A stretch of DNA of 64,000 nt, from assembly GCF_019218295.1 (NCBI RefSeq), contig NZ_JAHUZF010000006.1:868001-932000 (forward strand). The letters are read 5' to 3'. Below are positions 54,148-63,677 of this stretch, piece by piece. The DNA comes from Maritimibacter sp. DP1N21-5 (GTDB taxonomy: Bacteria; Pseudomonadota; Alphaproteobacteria; Rhodobacterales; Rhodobacteraceae). A model generated the notes under the pieces. The model did not search any database. It was not told the origin of the DNA and was given only the letters and a program-made list of their open reading frames with translations. Within the stretch, counting starts at the first letter, position 1; each line of letters opens with the position of its first letter. The translations under genes and the position numbers were made by a program.

Positions 54148-55323
54148 ATGCGCAGATCAAGGCGAAGCGAAGTCGATCCCTTCATCGTGATGGATGTGAT
54201 GGAAGCGGCACGTGCCGCGGAAGAGGCCGGGCGGCACATCATCCATATGGAGGTCGGCCAACCCGCGACCCCCGCGCCAGAGGCCGCGCGCCATGCGGTG
54301 GCCAGCGCGCTCGACACGGATGCGCTTGGCTATACGGTCGCGCTTGGCCTGCCGGCGCTTCGCAAGCGGATCGCCCGGCTATATGGCGATTGGTATGACG
54401 TCGACCTCGACCCGGGCCGGGTGGTGGTGACGGCGGGGTCCTCGGCGGCTTTCCTTCTGTCCTTCACGACGCTCTTCGACTCGGGCGACCGGGTGGGCAT
54501 CGCCGCGCCGGGGTATCCGTCCTATCGTCAGATCCTGAAGGCGCTCGGCATGGAGCCGGTGGTGTTTCCGGCCTCGGAAGCGAACCGTTATCAACCGGTG
54601 CCGGATGACCTTCCGCAGGGAATAAGGGGCCTCATGGTCGCCTCGCCCGCGAACCCGTCGGGAACGATGCTGGGACATGACGCGCTTGGCGCTCTGGCGG
54701 AGGTCTGCGCGGCCAGGAACATCTCGCTCGTCTCCGACGAGATCTATCATGGGCTCCACTACGATGCGCGGGGTGTCTCGGCGCTCGAGATCACGGACGA
54801 GGTCCATGTGATCAATTCCTTTTCCAAGTACTTCTCGATGACCGGCTGGCGCATCGGCTGGATGGTCGTGCCCGAGGATCACGTGCGCACCGTGGAGCGG
54901 ATCGCCCAGAACATGTTCATCTGCCCCCCGCATGTGAGCCAGGTGGCCGCCCTTGCCGCGCTGGACGCGGGCGACGAGTTGGAAGCTAACCGGGCCGTTT
55001 ATGCCCGGAACCGCGCCCTCATGCTCGAGGGCCTTCCCAAGGCCGGGTTCACGCGGATCGCGCCTCCTGATGGCGCTTTCTACATTTATGCGGACGTGTC
55101 GGAGCACACCGACGACAGCCCGGCCTTCGCCGCCGAGATCCTGCGCGAGGCGGGCGTCGCGGTGACACCCGGGCTCGACTTCGACCCGGACAGGGGGGCG
55201 ACGACGATCCGCTTTTCCTATGCGCGGGCGACGGCGGATATCGAGGAAGGGCTCGCCAGACTGCGCGCCTTCATGGAGACCCGCACCTCAAGAGGGCTTG
55301 GCGGGGCGCGGCGCGCGCCCTAG
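54148..55323 (+). CDS. Class I/II pyridoxal-phosphate aminotransferase
   Basis: The start at 54148 (MRRSRRSEVDPFIVMDV) has a GGGGAGAGA ribosome site. The 391-residue product has the class I fold with pyridoxal Lys227 in SFSKYFSMTGWRIGW, ASPANPSGTM and RFSYARA (carboxylate-binding Arg). It belongs to the aspartate/tyrosine-type aminotransferase superfamily; substrate cannot be assigned. It is followed 22 bases later by the amidase gene. Confidence 0.88.
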   Translation: MRRSRRSEVDPFIVMDVMEAARAAEEAGRHIIHMEVGQPATPAPEAARHAVASALDTDALGYTVALGLPALRKRIARLYGDWYDVDLDPGRVVVTAGSSAAFLLSFTTLFDSGDRVGIAAPGYPSYRQILKALGMEPVVFPASEANRYQPVPDDLPQGIRGLMVASPANPSGTMLGHDALGALAEVCAARNISLVSDEIYHGLHYDARGVSALEITDEVHVINSFSKYFSMTGWRIGWMVVPEDHVRTVERIAQNMFICPPHVSQVAALAALDAGDELEANRAVYARNRALMLEGLPKAGFTRIAPPDGAFYIYADVSEHTDDSPAFAAEILREAGVAVTPGLDFDPDRGATTIRFSYARATADIEEGLARLRAFMETRTSRGLGGARRAP

Positions 55324-55345
55324 GCTTCGGGAAAAAGGACAGGTC

Positions 55346-56545
55346 ATGTTCGGGCGGCTCATTCTCGTTTTCTCCTTGCTGCTGGGAAGTGCGGCATCCG
55401 CGCAGGACGGTCTGACCGCGCTGTCGCGGCTTAACGGCGAGGGGCTGACGATTGCGGAAACCGAGAGGGGCGTGACCATCGGCATTTCGATGAACCGAAG
55501 CGTGCCCTGGCGGGTGTTCACGCTCGAGGACCCTCTGCGGCTCGTCGTGGATTTTTCGGAACTCGACTGGGACGGGGTGGACGGTGACACGGGGCTTGGC
55601 TTGCCGGCCATCGCCACGGTCAATACGGGGCTCTTTCGCCCCGGCTGGTCGCGGCTGGTCATCGAAATGACCACGCCTCTCGCCGTCGAACGCGCCGCGA
55701 TGCGCGCCGAGGGGCAGGGTGCAAAGGTGGAGATCGCTCTGGTGCCCACCGATCCGGAGCGGTTCTCGGCCACTGCGGGCGCCCCCGCGAGCGCGACCTT
55801 CGATCTGGCCGAGCTTCCGGTGCCGCCTGCGTCCGGGCCCGGCGACTTCGTGGTGGTCATCGACCCCGGCCACGGCGGCATCGACCCGGGCGCCGAGCGG
55901 GAGGGTGTGCGCGAGGCCGATCTCGTTCTCACCTTCGCACGCGAGCTGGAGGAGGCTTTCCTGCGCGATACCGATGTGACCGTCGTCCTGACACGCAACG
56001 AGGACGTCTTCGTGCCGCTTGAAGAACGCGTCAGCCTTGCCCGCAAGGCCGGTGCGGACGTGTTCCTGTCGCTGCACGCCGATGCCCTGTCAGAAGGACG
56101 CGCCAGCGGGGCGACCGTCTATACGCTGTCGGACGATGCCTCGGACATCGCGAGCCAGAAGCTCGCCGAGCGGCATGACCGGGGGGACCTTCTCGCCGGT
56201 GTGGACCTCACGGAAGCCGACGACACGGTGGCTCTGGTGCTGATGGATCTGGCGCGCACGGACACGCAGCCGCGGTCCGACGCGCTTGCCGACGCCATCG
56301 TCGAAGGTATCCGGGAGGCCACAGGTTCGACCTACAAGACGCCGCGCATGTCGGCTTCGTTCTCGGTGCTCAAGGCCCCGGACATTCCTTCGGTTCTGAT
56401 CGAGCTTGGGTTCCTGTCGTCGAAACGGGACTTCGACAAGCTCAATGATCCCGAGTGGCGGGCCGCCATGGCGGCGGGGATCAAGGGCGCTGTCATGGGG
56501 TGGTCCGAGACAGATGCGGCCACCGCGCCAAGACTAAGACAATAG
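55346..56545 (+). CDS. N-acetylmuramoyl-L-alanine amidase (AMIN + Amidase_3)
   Basis: The start at 55346 has AAGGACAGGTC. The 399-residue product has a signal peptide (MFGRLILVFSLLLGSAASAQ), an AMIN domain (about 28-130) that targets it to the septum, and an Amidase_3 domain with zinc ligands His176 (DPGHGGID), Glu190 and His244 (SLHADAL), and the catalytic Glu in VLIELGFLS. It cuts the amide between MurNAc and the stem peptide during cell separation. The AmiC type fits best. Confidence 0.93.
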   Translation: MFGRLILVFSLLLGSAASAQDGLTALSRLNGEGLTIAETERGVTIGISMNRSVPWRVFTLEDPLRLVVDFSELDWDGVDGDTGLGLPAIATVNTGLFRPGWSRLVIEMTTPLAVERAAMRAEGQGAKVEIALVPTDPERFSATAGAPASATFDLAELPVPPASGPGDFVVVIDPGHGGIDPGAEREGVREADLVLTFARELEEAFLRDTDVTVVLTRNEDVFVPLEERVSLARKAGADVFLSLHADALSEGRASGATVYTLSDDASDIASQKLAERHDRGDLLAGVDLTEADDTVALVLMDLARTDTQPRSDALADAIVEGIREATGSTYKTPRMSASFSVLKAPDIPSVLIELGFLSSKRDFDKLNDPEWRAAMAAGIKGAVMGWSETDAATAPRLRQ

Positions 56546-56552
56546 ACCCGGT

Positions 56553-57149
56553 CTAGCCCCGATAGCGCGCGAGCCAGACCGAATGGCCGTTGCAGGTCGG
56601 ATCCTCGGGCACGAAGGCCAGCTCCTCGAAGCCGTGCTCGGCCAGAAGGCCACGATATTCCGACGGATCGAGCGAGGCATGGTAGACCGTTTCTCCGCCC
56701 ACCCGACCAATGGCTTCGCCCGCCGAGGGGCCGGTTGTGAACAAGAGCACCGTGCGGTCGTGGGCATGGGTCCAGAAGGTCGAGAACATGGCGCGCTGGT
56801 CGTCCACCGCGAGGTGGAAGAAGCTGTCCCAGGCAACGATCATGTCGAAGCTTTCCTGAAGATCGAGCCCACGCATGTCGGCGTGAAAAACCCGGGACTG
56901 CGGCAGGTTCTTCTGGAACAGATGGACCATCGCTCCGGCCCCGTCGACGCCCGTCACCTCGCAGCGCCGGTCGGTCAGATAGGTCGCGATCGGCACACCC
57001 GGCCCGCATCCCAGATCCAGCACCTTGCGTCCGGGCGCACAGGCGATGGCCCGGTCGAGCCATTTCCGCTCGAACAGCGTGCGGTCGCGGGTCCTGGCGA
57101 ATTCCGCGGCGACACGGTCGTATGTGGGGAGGATATCTTCAGGGCGCAT
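56553..57149 (-). CDS. Class I SAM-dependent methyltransferase
   Basis: The 198-residue product has the SAM motif VLDLGCGPGVPIATYL, motif II region VTGVDGAGAMV, and ADMRGLDLQESFDMIVAWDSFFHL. It is a small soluble methyltransferase of the UbiE/class I group; the substrate is unknown. The ATG at 57149 is chosen over 57155 because GGGA lies five bases before it. It converges with the amidase gene with 7 bases between stops. Confidence 0.85.
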   Translation of the reverse strand: MRPEDILPTYDRVAAEFARTRDRTLFERKWLDRAIACAPGRKVLDLGCGPGVPIATYLTDRRCEVTGVDGAGAMVHLFQKNLPQSRVFHADMRGLDLQESFDMIVAWDSFFHLAVDDQRAMFSTFWTHAHDRTVLLFTTGPSAGEAIGRVGGETVYHASLDPSEYRGLLAEHGFEELAFVPEDPTCNGHSVWLARYRG

Positions 57150-57323
57150 GATCATCCCGGTTAGGGGCCAATCGCGGCCCGGTCCAGTGGTTTTTCAGAG
57201 GTTTAGCACGTTTCGCGCGAAATCTCGCCCATCTTGTTGCACGACAAGGTGAGTTTCGCCGATGCCTTTGACCCACTATTGCTTTCTCAGTATGTAGGGC
57301 TCCACTGAGTTCTGGGGGCAGGC

Positions 57324-59843
57324 GTGATCCGATTCATCCTTGGCATTTTTGGCGGCATCTTCTCGGCGATCACGCTGGGTCTCGTCATGTCCGCTCTTTT
57401 CCTGGGTGCCGTCTTCTGGATGTATTCCCAAGGGCTTCCCAGCCACGAGCAGCTCGAGAACTACCAGCCGCCGACGATCTCGCGCATCTATTCGGGCGAA
57501 GGGCAGCTCATGGACGAGTTCGCCCGTGAACGTCGTCTCTACACGCCGCCCGAGCAGATCCCGGCGCTGGTGAAAGAGGCCTTCATTTCGGCCGAGGACA
57601 AGAATTTCTACCACCACAAGGGCTATGACCCGCGGGGCATGCTGGCGGCGGCTGTGGATGCCGCACGTGGCGGGCAACTGCGCGGTGCCTCCACGATCAC
57701 CCAGCAGGTGATGAAGAACTTCCTGCTGTCTTCGGACCGCTCGGCGGAGCGCAAGATCAAGGAACTGATCCTCGCGTCGCGTCTCGAGAAGTCGCTCGAC
57801 AAGGAATCGATCCTCGCGCTTTACCTCAACGAGATTTTCCTGGGCCAGAACTCCTACGGGGTGACCGCCGCGGCCCAGACCTATTTCAACAAGACGCTGG
57901 ACGAGCTGTCGCCCCACGAGGCCGCGATGCTGGCCGCGATGCCCAAGGCGCCGTCGGATTATCACCCGGTGCGCAACCACGACCGCCTGCTCAATCGCCG
58001 GAACTTCATCCTCAAGGAGATGTATGAGAACGGCTATATCGATGAGACGACCTACCTCTCCGAGCGCGAGCAGCCGATTGAATCGGTGCAGGGTGGTGAA
58101 TTCGAAAGCTTCCGTTCGGCCATGCCGCCGCGCGACTACTTCACCGACGAAATCCGGCGGCAACTGTCGCGCGACTTCGGAGAGGAGGAGTTCTTCGGGG
58201 GAGGTCTGACCATCCGCGCGACCGTCGATCCCGAGATGCAGGAACTTGCCGCCTGGTCGCTGCGCAAGGCGCTCGAGGACTGGGACCGGGCGCGGGGCAC
58301 CTGGCGCGGCACGGGCAAATCCATCGATCCGGCCACGCTCGATGACGGCACATGGGAGGCTGCGCTGAACGAAACCCGCGTGGCGCGCGACATCTTTCTC
58401 GAAAACAAATGGCATGTAGCGGCCGTCGACCAGATCGGCGACGCCGAGATGACACTGAAGATCGAGGGCCAGCCGGAGCCCGCGAACTGGGTCGTCCCGC
58501 GCGAGGACATCCGCTGGCTGCGCGGGTCGTTCCGCGACAATTTCGAGCGCGGCGACGTGGTCCATGTGCGCGCGATGACCACCGGCGACAACGGCGAGGG
58601 CGACTTCATGCGCTGGTCGCTGCGCCAGGTGCCGCTCATCCAGGGCGGCTTCATGGCGATGGACGTGAACACGGGGCGCGTGATCGCGATGCAGGGCGGG
58701 TTCTCCTATGAGAACTCGGTCTTCAACCGCGCGACGCAGGCGACGCGTCAGCCGGGGTCGAGCTTCAAGCCCTTCGTCTATGCCGCTGCGCTGTCCTCGG
58801 GCTTCTCGCCCGCCTCGATCATCATCGACGCGCCGATCGAGGTGCAGACCGGGGCAGGGGTCTGGCGCCCGAAGAACGCCTCGAACCAATTCTATGGCCC
58901 CACTCCATTGCGCACCGGGATCGAGCGGTCGAGAAACCTCATGACCGTGCGGATCGCGCAGGAAATCGGCATGGAGACGGTCGCGCGCTATGCCGAACGC
59001 TTCGGCGTCTATGACAAGATGAACCCCTTCCTCGCGAACTCTCTCGGGGCCGAAGAGACCACGCTTTACAAGATGGTGTCGGCCTATGCGATGTTCGCCA
59101 ACGGGGGCGAGCGGGTCGAGCCGACGCTCGTCGACCGGGTGCAGGACCGCTGGGGCAACACGATCTATCGTCACGACCAGCGCGACTGCGAGGACTGCAA
59201 GGCCGCGCGTCTGCCCACGGGCGAAGCGCCGACGATCACCTCGAACCGCGAACGCGTGATGGATGCGATCACGGCTTACCAGCTTACCTCGATGATGCAG
59301 GGCGTCGTGCAGCGCGGCACCGCCTCGGGTGCGGTGAACCTGCCGGTGCCGACGGCAGGCAAGACCGGCACGACCAACGACGCGAAAGACGTCTGGTTCA
59401 TCGGCTTCACCTCGAACATCGTGGCGGGCTGCTACATCGGCTATGACCAGCCGCGTTCGCTGGGCGGGGCCTCGGGCGGCGGCACTTGTGGTCCGGTGTT
59501 CCAGCGCTTCATGGTCGAAGCCGTGAAGAAATACGGCGGCGGCAAGTTCAAGATCCCGCCGGGTGGCCACTTTGTGAAGATCGACCGTTATTCCGGCGCC
59601 CGTCTACCTGACAGCGCCTCGGGACCGAACGTGGTGGCGGAGTATTTCCGCGACGGTGAGGAGCCGCTCTTCGGCATCGTCTTCGACGGCGGTTTCGCGA
59701 TGGGGGCGAACCTGCCCCTGTTCGACGAACAGCAAAGCTACGAGCAGCAAATGAACCGTGTGCAGACGTCGACCGGGCGCGTGGTGGACGTGCCCAAGCA
59801 GAACGCACCCTCGGCGTCGCTCTCCGCGGGCGGGCTCTATTAA
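57324..59843 (+). CDS. mrcA: Penicillin-binding protein 1A
   Basis: The start is GTG with GGGGGCAGGC upstream. The 839-residue class A PBP has a membrane anchor (residues 7-33), a glycosyltransferase domain with catalytic Glu91 (EDKNFYHHKG) and GASTITQQVMKN, an OB/linker region (~250-420), and a transpeptidase domain with SxxK at Ser479-Lys482 (PGSSFKPF), SRN and KTGTTND (Lys680). It polymerises and cross-links peptidoglycan. It is followed by rne. Confidence 0.95.
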   Translation: MIRFILGIFGGIFSAITLGLVMSALFLGAVFWMYSQGLPSHEQLENYQPPTISRIYSGEGQLMDEFARERRLYTPPEQIPALVKEAFISAEDKNFYHHKGYDPRGMLAAAVDAARGGQLRGASTITQQVMKNFLLSSDRSAERKIKELILASRLEKSLDKESILALYLNEIFLGQNSYGVTAAAQTYFNKTLDELSPHEAAMLAAMPKAPSDYHPVRNHDRLLNRRNFILKEMYENGYIDETTYLSEREQPIESVQGGEFESFRSAMPPRDYFTDEIRRQLSRDFGEEEFFGGGLTIRATVDPEMQELAAWSLRKALEDWDRARGTWRGTGKSIDPATLDDGTWEAALNETRVARDIFLENKWHVAAVDQIGDAEMTLKIEGQPEPANWVVPREDIRWLRGSFRDNFERGDVVHVRAMTTGDNGEGDFMRWSLRQVPLIQGGFMAMDVNTGRVIAMQGGFSYENSVFNRATQATRQPGSSFKPFVYAAALSSGFSPASIIIDAPIEVQTGAGVWRPKNASNQFYGPTPLRTGIERSRNLMTVRIAQEIGMETVARYAERFGVYDKMNPFLANSLGAEETTLYKMVSAYAMFANGGERVEPTLVDRVQDRWGNTIYRHDQRDCEDCKAARLPTGEAPTITSNRERVMDAITAYQLTSMMQGVVQRGTASGAVNLPVPTAGKTGTTNDAKDVWFIGFTSNIVAGCYIGYDQPRSLGGASGGGTCGPVFQRFMVEAVKKYGGGKFKIPPGGHFVKIDRYSGARLPDSASGPNVVAEYFRDGEEPLFGIVFDGGFAMGANLPLFDEQQSYEQQMNRVQTSTGRVVDVPKQNAPSASLSAGGLY

Positions 59844-60316
59844 CGAAAACATAGGGTTGTGGTCGTTTTTCGACCGGGTTCCCGCGCGCCAGGATGGGCG
59901 CGGCCATTTTCGCCATTGTCAGGCGTATGGTCCCGCCACTATGTTGGGCGGGTGGAGGACCGTGCATCGCCCGAGTCCGCCCGAAGGTTTCGCTGCACCG
60001 AGTGGCACCCCGCGTTGGCGAGAGGACGCTTGGAGGCAGACCGAATTGGCCGAAAGGTCAGAGCTGAAGGGGCAACCCGAAGCGCAAAGATTGTCCGGCG
60101 TGCATGCGCATGCCCGGACCCGAACGGGCCCCGTCACAGGGAGCCGGAGAAGAAACGCGATGAGGCGCGGTGAGACACTGATGGAGACGGGGAGAGGGCT
60201 GACGCCCCCCGTTTCTGTGTCGGCCAGCGCGCCCAGCCTCGCCCAGACAAGTCACCCCCACAATCTGCCACTGCTGACAACAGGGGCAGATCCGTGCCCG
60301 GGTGCAATGAGAACAC
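59844..60316. other. Intergenic region and long leader upstream of rne
   Basis: The 473-bp gap holds a small GGTCG-TTTTT-CGACC hairpin after PBP1A (59860-59874), a promoter at 59916-59945, and then ~365 bases of transcribed leader. The leader has no good coding frame, several GC-rich stems and a purine-rich middle (GAGAAGAAACGCGATGAGG). Such a leader fits autoregulation of RNase E through its own 5' UTR, known in gammaproteobacteria but not shown here. Confidence 0.5.
59916..59945 (+). promoter_or_regulatory. Candidate rne promoter
   Basis: TTGTCA and TATGTT are separated by 18 bases. Transcription would start near 59952, ~365 bases before the rne ATG. Confidence 0.5.
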
Positions 60317-63247
60317 ATGGCAAAGAAAATGCTCATCGACGCCACACATGCGGAAGAAACCCGCGTGGTCGTGGTGGACGGCAACAAGGTCGAGGACTTC
60401 GACTTTGAATCTGAAAACAAGCGCCAGCTCGCTGGCAACATCTACCTCGCCAAAGTCACCCGCGTAGAGCCGTCGCTTCAGGCGGCCTTCGTCGACTACG
60501 GCGGAAACCGTCATGGCTTCCTGGCCTTTTCGGAAATCCATCCGGACTACTACCAGATCCCGGTCGCCGACCGCGAGGCGCTTCTTGAAGAAGAACGCGC
60601 CTATGCCGAAGCGATGGAAGCCCGTGAGGACGAACGCTCGCGCTCCCGGAACACGCGGTCCAAGGCCCGCGCCGAAGACAGCCTGCCCGACGATGAGGTC
60701 GTGACCCGCGACGTCGAGATCGGCGGCATGGACGTCATCGACCTTGACGCCGGCAGCGAAGACCCGGACGAGGGCCTGTCTCCCATGGAGACAGTGGAAG
60801 ACACCCCGGTCGAAGAGCCCGACGAGGCATCGACCGACACCGACACCGACGACGGTGACGAAACGGACGAGGGCGACGCCGATAGCGCGGAGTCCGATGA
60901 GGACGACAACGGCGGGGACCGGCCTTCGCGCTCGCGCAGAAGCCGCTCGCGCAGCCGCCGCTCCCGGTCGCGTCGCTCCGACAGCCCGGATCAGGATGAA
61001 GACGACGACAGCACGACTCCGGCCCATGAAAAGGACTCGGACATCGAATCCGTGGCCGACGAGGACGTGCACGAGGAAATCCGCTCGCCGCGCAAGCCGC
61101 GCCCGCGGAAATACAAGATCCAGGAGGTCATCAAGGTCCGCCAGATCCTGCTCGTGCAGGTGGTGAAAGAGGAACGCGGCAACAAGGGCGCCGCGCTCAC
61201 GACCTATCTCTCGCTCGCGGGTCGCTACTGCGTCCTCATGCCCAACACCGCGCGCGGTGGCGGCATCAGCCGCAAGATCACCAATGCCGCAGACCGCAAG
61301 AAGCTCAAGGAAATCGCGCAGGAGATCGACGTGCCGCGCGGTGCCGGCCTCATCGTGCGCACGGCGGGTGCCCAACGCACCAAGACCGAGATCAAGCGCG
61401 ACTACGAATACCTCCAGCGCATGTGGGAACAGATCCGCGAACTGACGCTGAAATCCATCGCGCCGGCGAAGATCTATGAAGAAGGCGACCTGATCAAACG
61501 GTCGATCCGCGATCTCTACAACAAGGACATCGACGAGGTTCTGGTCGAGGGAGAGGCGGGCTATCGCACCGCCAAGGACTTCATGAAGATGATCATGCCG
61601 TCCCACGCCAAGAACGTGAAAGCCTACAACGAGCAACTGCCGCTCTTTGCGCGCTTCCAGGTCGAAAGCTATCTCGGCTCCATGTTCAACCCGGTGGTGC
61701 AGTTGAAATCCGGCGGCTACATCGTGATCGGCGTGACCGAAGCACTCGTCGCCATCGACGTGAACTCGGGCCGGGCCACGAAAGAGGGCTCGATCGAGGA
61801 AACCGCGCTCAAGACCAACCTCGAGGCGGCCGAGGAAGTTGCGCGCCAGCTTCGTCTGCGTGACCTCGCGGGGCTCATCGTCATCGACTTCATCGACATG
61901 GAAGAGCGCAAGAACAACGCCGCCGTCGAGAAGCGGATGAAGGACAAGCTCAAGACCGACCGTGCGCGCATCCAGGTGGGCCGCATCTCTGGCTTCGGCC
62001 TCATGGAGATGTCGCGTCAGCGGCTGCGTCCGGGGATGCTCGAGGCGACGACCCAGCCCTGCCACCATTGCCACGGCACGGGCCTCGTGCGCTCGGACGA
62101 CAACCTTGCGCTGACCATCCTGCGCCAGCTCGAGGAAGAGGGCACGCGCAAGCGGTCGAAAGAGGTTCTCTTGAAGGCTCCCGTGGGCATCGTGAACTTC
62201 CTTCTCAACAACAAGCGCGAGCACATCTTCCAGATCGAGGCGCGTTACGGCATGTCGGTGCGGATCGAAGCCGATCCCTTCCTGATCTCGCCTGATTTCT
62301 CGATCGAGAAGTTCAAGACCGCGACCCGTGTGGTGACTGAGGTCCTGAGCCCCGTGGTGACGGGCAACGCTTCGCTCATGGAAGACCTGGACGAAGAGGA
62401 CGAGGATCTCGTTCTCGAGGATCAGGACGACGACGCGGCGGAGGACGATCAGTCCGGCGATCAGGACGACAGGGAGACCTCGGACACCGACGACGAAGAC
62501 GGTGAACCCAAGAAGAAGCGCCGGCGTCGCCGCCGTCGCGGTGGTCGCGGGCGTAGCAAGTCGAAGTCGGATGAAAACGGATCCGATGAAAACGGGTCTG
62601 ATGAAAATGGGCCGGATGGGACCGGGTCGGAGGACGACGCAACTGAAGCCGATGAGCCGGCCGAAGCGCCTGCCGCGGTGACCGAGCCCGAGGCGACCCC
62701 CGAGCCGGAAGTCGCCGCCGAGGCCGAGGTGGCGCAAGCCGAACCGGAAGCGGCGCCCAAGAAGCGCACGACCCGGTCGCGCAAGAAGAAGACCGACGTC
62801 GAAACGCCCGAAGCCGCTGAAGCGGCGGCGGAAGCTCCCGCGGAAGAGACCGCGGAAGCCCCCAAGAAGCGCACGACACGGACGCGCAAGAAAAAGACCG
62901 ACGATGCGGAAGTGACTCCTGAGGCGGCCCCGGAGGCGGCTGCCGAAGAGGCCCCGAAGCCCAAGCGCACGACCCGCTCGCGCGCGAAGAAGAAGGTCGA
63001 AGAGGCTGAGGTCACGGAAGAGGCCGGGACCCCGGCTGCGGACGCCGCGCCTGTGGCCGCGGAACCCTCCGCTGCGCCGGAACCGGTCGCGGAACCCGAG
63101 CCTGTGGCGCAAGAGCCCGCGCCGGACGTCGCGCCCGAACCCGAAGCCGAGCCCGCCCGCGAGCCGGCCATGGCCGAGGCAGAGGCGGAAGAGGCGCAGG
63201 ACGACGACAAGCCCAAACGCAAGGGCTGGTGGAGCCTTGGGCGCTAG
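60317..63247 (+). CDS. rne: Ribonuclease E, with acidic insert in its S1 domain
   Basis: The 976-residue product starts MAKKMLIDATHAEETRVVVV. The S1 domain (from ~38) is split by a ~160-residue acidic and Ser/Arg-rich insert (about 90-255), a feature of alphaproteobacterial RNase E. The catalytic DNase I-like domain has AIDVNSGRATKEGS and VIDFIDM (acidic metal ligands) and the zinc link PCHHCHG (Cys582, Cys585). The disordered C-terminus (from ~690) has DENG repeats and three KRTTRSRKKK-type basic repeats that probably bind RNA or degradosome partners. Followed by a strong terminator. Confidence 0.95.
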   Translation: MAKKMLIDATHAEETRVVVVDGNKVEDFDFESENKRQLAGNIYLAKVTRVEPSLQAAFVDYGGNRHGFLAFSEIHPDYYQIPVADREALLEEERAYAEAMEAREDERSRSRNTRSKARAEDSLPDDEVVTRDVEIGGMDVIDLDAGSEDPDEGLSPMETVEDTPVEEPDEASTDTDTDDGDETDEGDADSAESDEDDNGGDRPSRSRRSRSRSRRSRSRRSDSPDQDEDDDSTTPAHEKDSDIESVADEDVHEEIRSPRKPRPRKYKIQEVIKVRQILLVQVVKEERGNKGAALTTYLSLAGRYCVLMPNTARGGGISRKITNAADRKKLKEIAQEIDVPRGAGLIVRTAGAQRTKTEIKRDYEYLQRMWEQIRELTLKSIAPAKIYEEGDLIKRSIRDLYNKDIDEVLVEGEAGYRTAKDFMKMIMPSHAKNVKAYNEQLPLFARFQVESYLGSMFNPVVQLKSGGYIVIGVTEALVAIDVNSGRATKEGSIEETALKTNLEAAEEVARQLRLRDLAGLIVIDFIDMEERKNNAAVEKRMKDKLKTDRARIQVGRISGFGLMEMSRQRLRPGMLEATTQPCHHCHGTGLVRSDDNLALTILRQLEEEGTRKRSKEVLLKAPVGIVNFLLNNKREHIFQIEARYGMSVRIEADPFLISPDFSIEKFKTATRVVTEVLSPVVTGNASLMEDLDEEDEDLVLEDQDDDAAEDDQSGDQDDRETSDTDDEDGEPKKKRRRRRRRGGRGRSKSKSDENGSDENGSDENGPDGTGSEDDATEADEPAEAPAAVTEPEATPEPEVAAEAEVAQAEPEAAPKKRTTRSRKKKTDVETPEAAEAAAEAPAEETAEAPKKRTTRTRKKKTDDAEVTPEAAPEAAAEEAPKPKRTTRSRAKKKVEEAEVTEEAGTPAADAAPVAAEPSAAPEPVAEPEPVAQEPAPDVAPEPEAEPAREPAMAEAEAEEAQDDDKPKRKGWWSLGR
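62569..62613 (+). repeat. Imperfect tandem repeat encoding DENG
   Basis: A short unit (GATGAAAACGGNTCN) is repeated three times with third-base changes, giving SDENGSDENGSDENG in the disordered tail of RNase E. The first copy starts at ~62569. Confidence 0.7.
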
Positions 63248-63273
63248 GCCGTTCCGACAGAACCGAAAAAACG

Positions 63274-63303
63274 AAAGGCGGGCCGAAGCGGCCCGCCTTT
63301 TTG
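63274..63303. terminator. Bidirectional intrinsic terminator after rne
   Basis: AAAGGCGGGCC and GGCCCGCCTTT form an 11-bp stem with a 5-base loop, followed by T and preceded by A-rich sequence, so it serves both rne and the convergent TusA-like gene. Confidence 0.88.
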
Positions 63304-63335
63304 CTTGTGTGTGCTGGTCGCCGAGCCTACCGGGC

Positions 63336-63563
63336 TTAGCCCTTCTGGATGAAATACCGGACCGAGGAGCCGTCTTCCTCCACGTCGAGGAGCACATGAC
63401 CCTCCTCGGTGCAGAAATGCGGGACGTCGATGAAGGCGACCGGGTCCGTGGCCATGAGGCAGAGGACCTCGCCGGTCGCGAGGTCACGCAGCGCTTTCTG
63501 CGCCTTGAGCACGGGCCAGGGGCAGAGAAGCCCGATCGCGTCGATTTCCTGTGTCACGTCCAT
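63336..63563 (-). CDS. TusA/SirA-family sulfur carrier
   Basis: The start at 63563 (MDVTQEIDAIGLLCPWPVLK) gives a 75-residue product with the catalytic Cys14 in LCPWPVLK, an alpha/beta TusA fold and the typical C-terminal FIQKG. TusA-like proteins pass persulfide sulfur to molybdopterin or tRNA-thiolation machinery. The ribosome site is weak; a longer TTG-started form is less likely. The next gene is divergent. Confidence 0.9.
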   Translation of the reverse strand: MDVTQEIDAIGLLCPWPVLKAQKALRDLATGEVLCLMATDPVAFIDVPHFCTEEGHVLLDVEEDGSSVRYFIQKG

Positions 63564-63677
63564 CCGGTTTGGGTAGAACGCGGCACCGGGGCTGTCCAGA
63601 GGACGCGTTTCACCCTTCAACGAACATGTGACGATTTGGGACCGTGACGGGACCGCCGTGGCGGGATAGGGGAAAGC

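Noticed and set aside
57276..59570. 764-codon minus-strand frame opposite the PBP1A gene
   Set aside because: Shadow frame; the plus strand carries intact catalytic motifs of a class A PBP.
60134..63487. Very long open frame on the minus strand opposite rne (over 1100 codons)
   Set aside because: It is an antisense shadow of the high-GC rne gene: no ribosome site, biased low-complexity composition and no recognisable domain, while the plus strand has full RNase E motifs.
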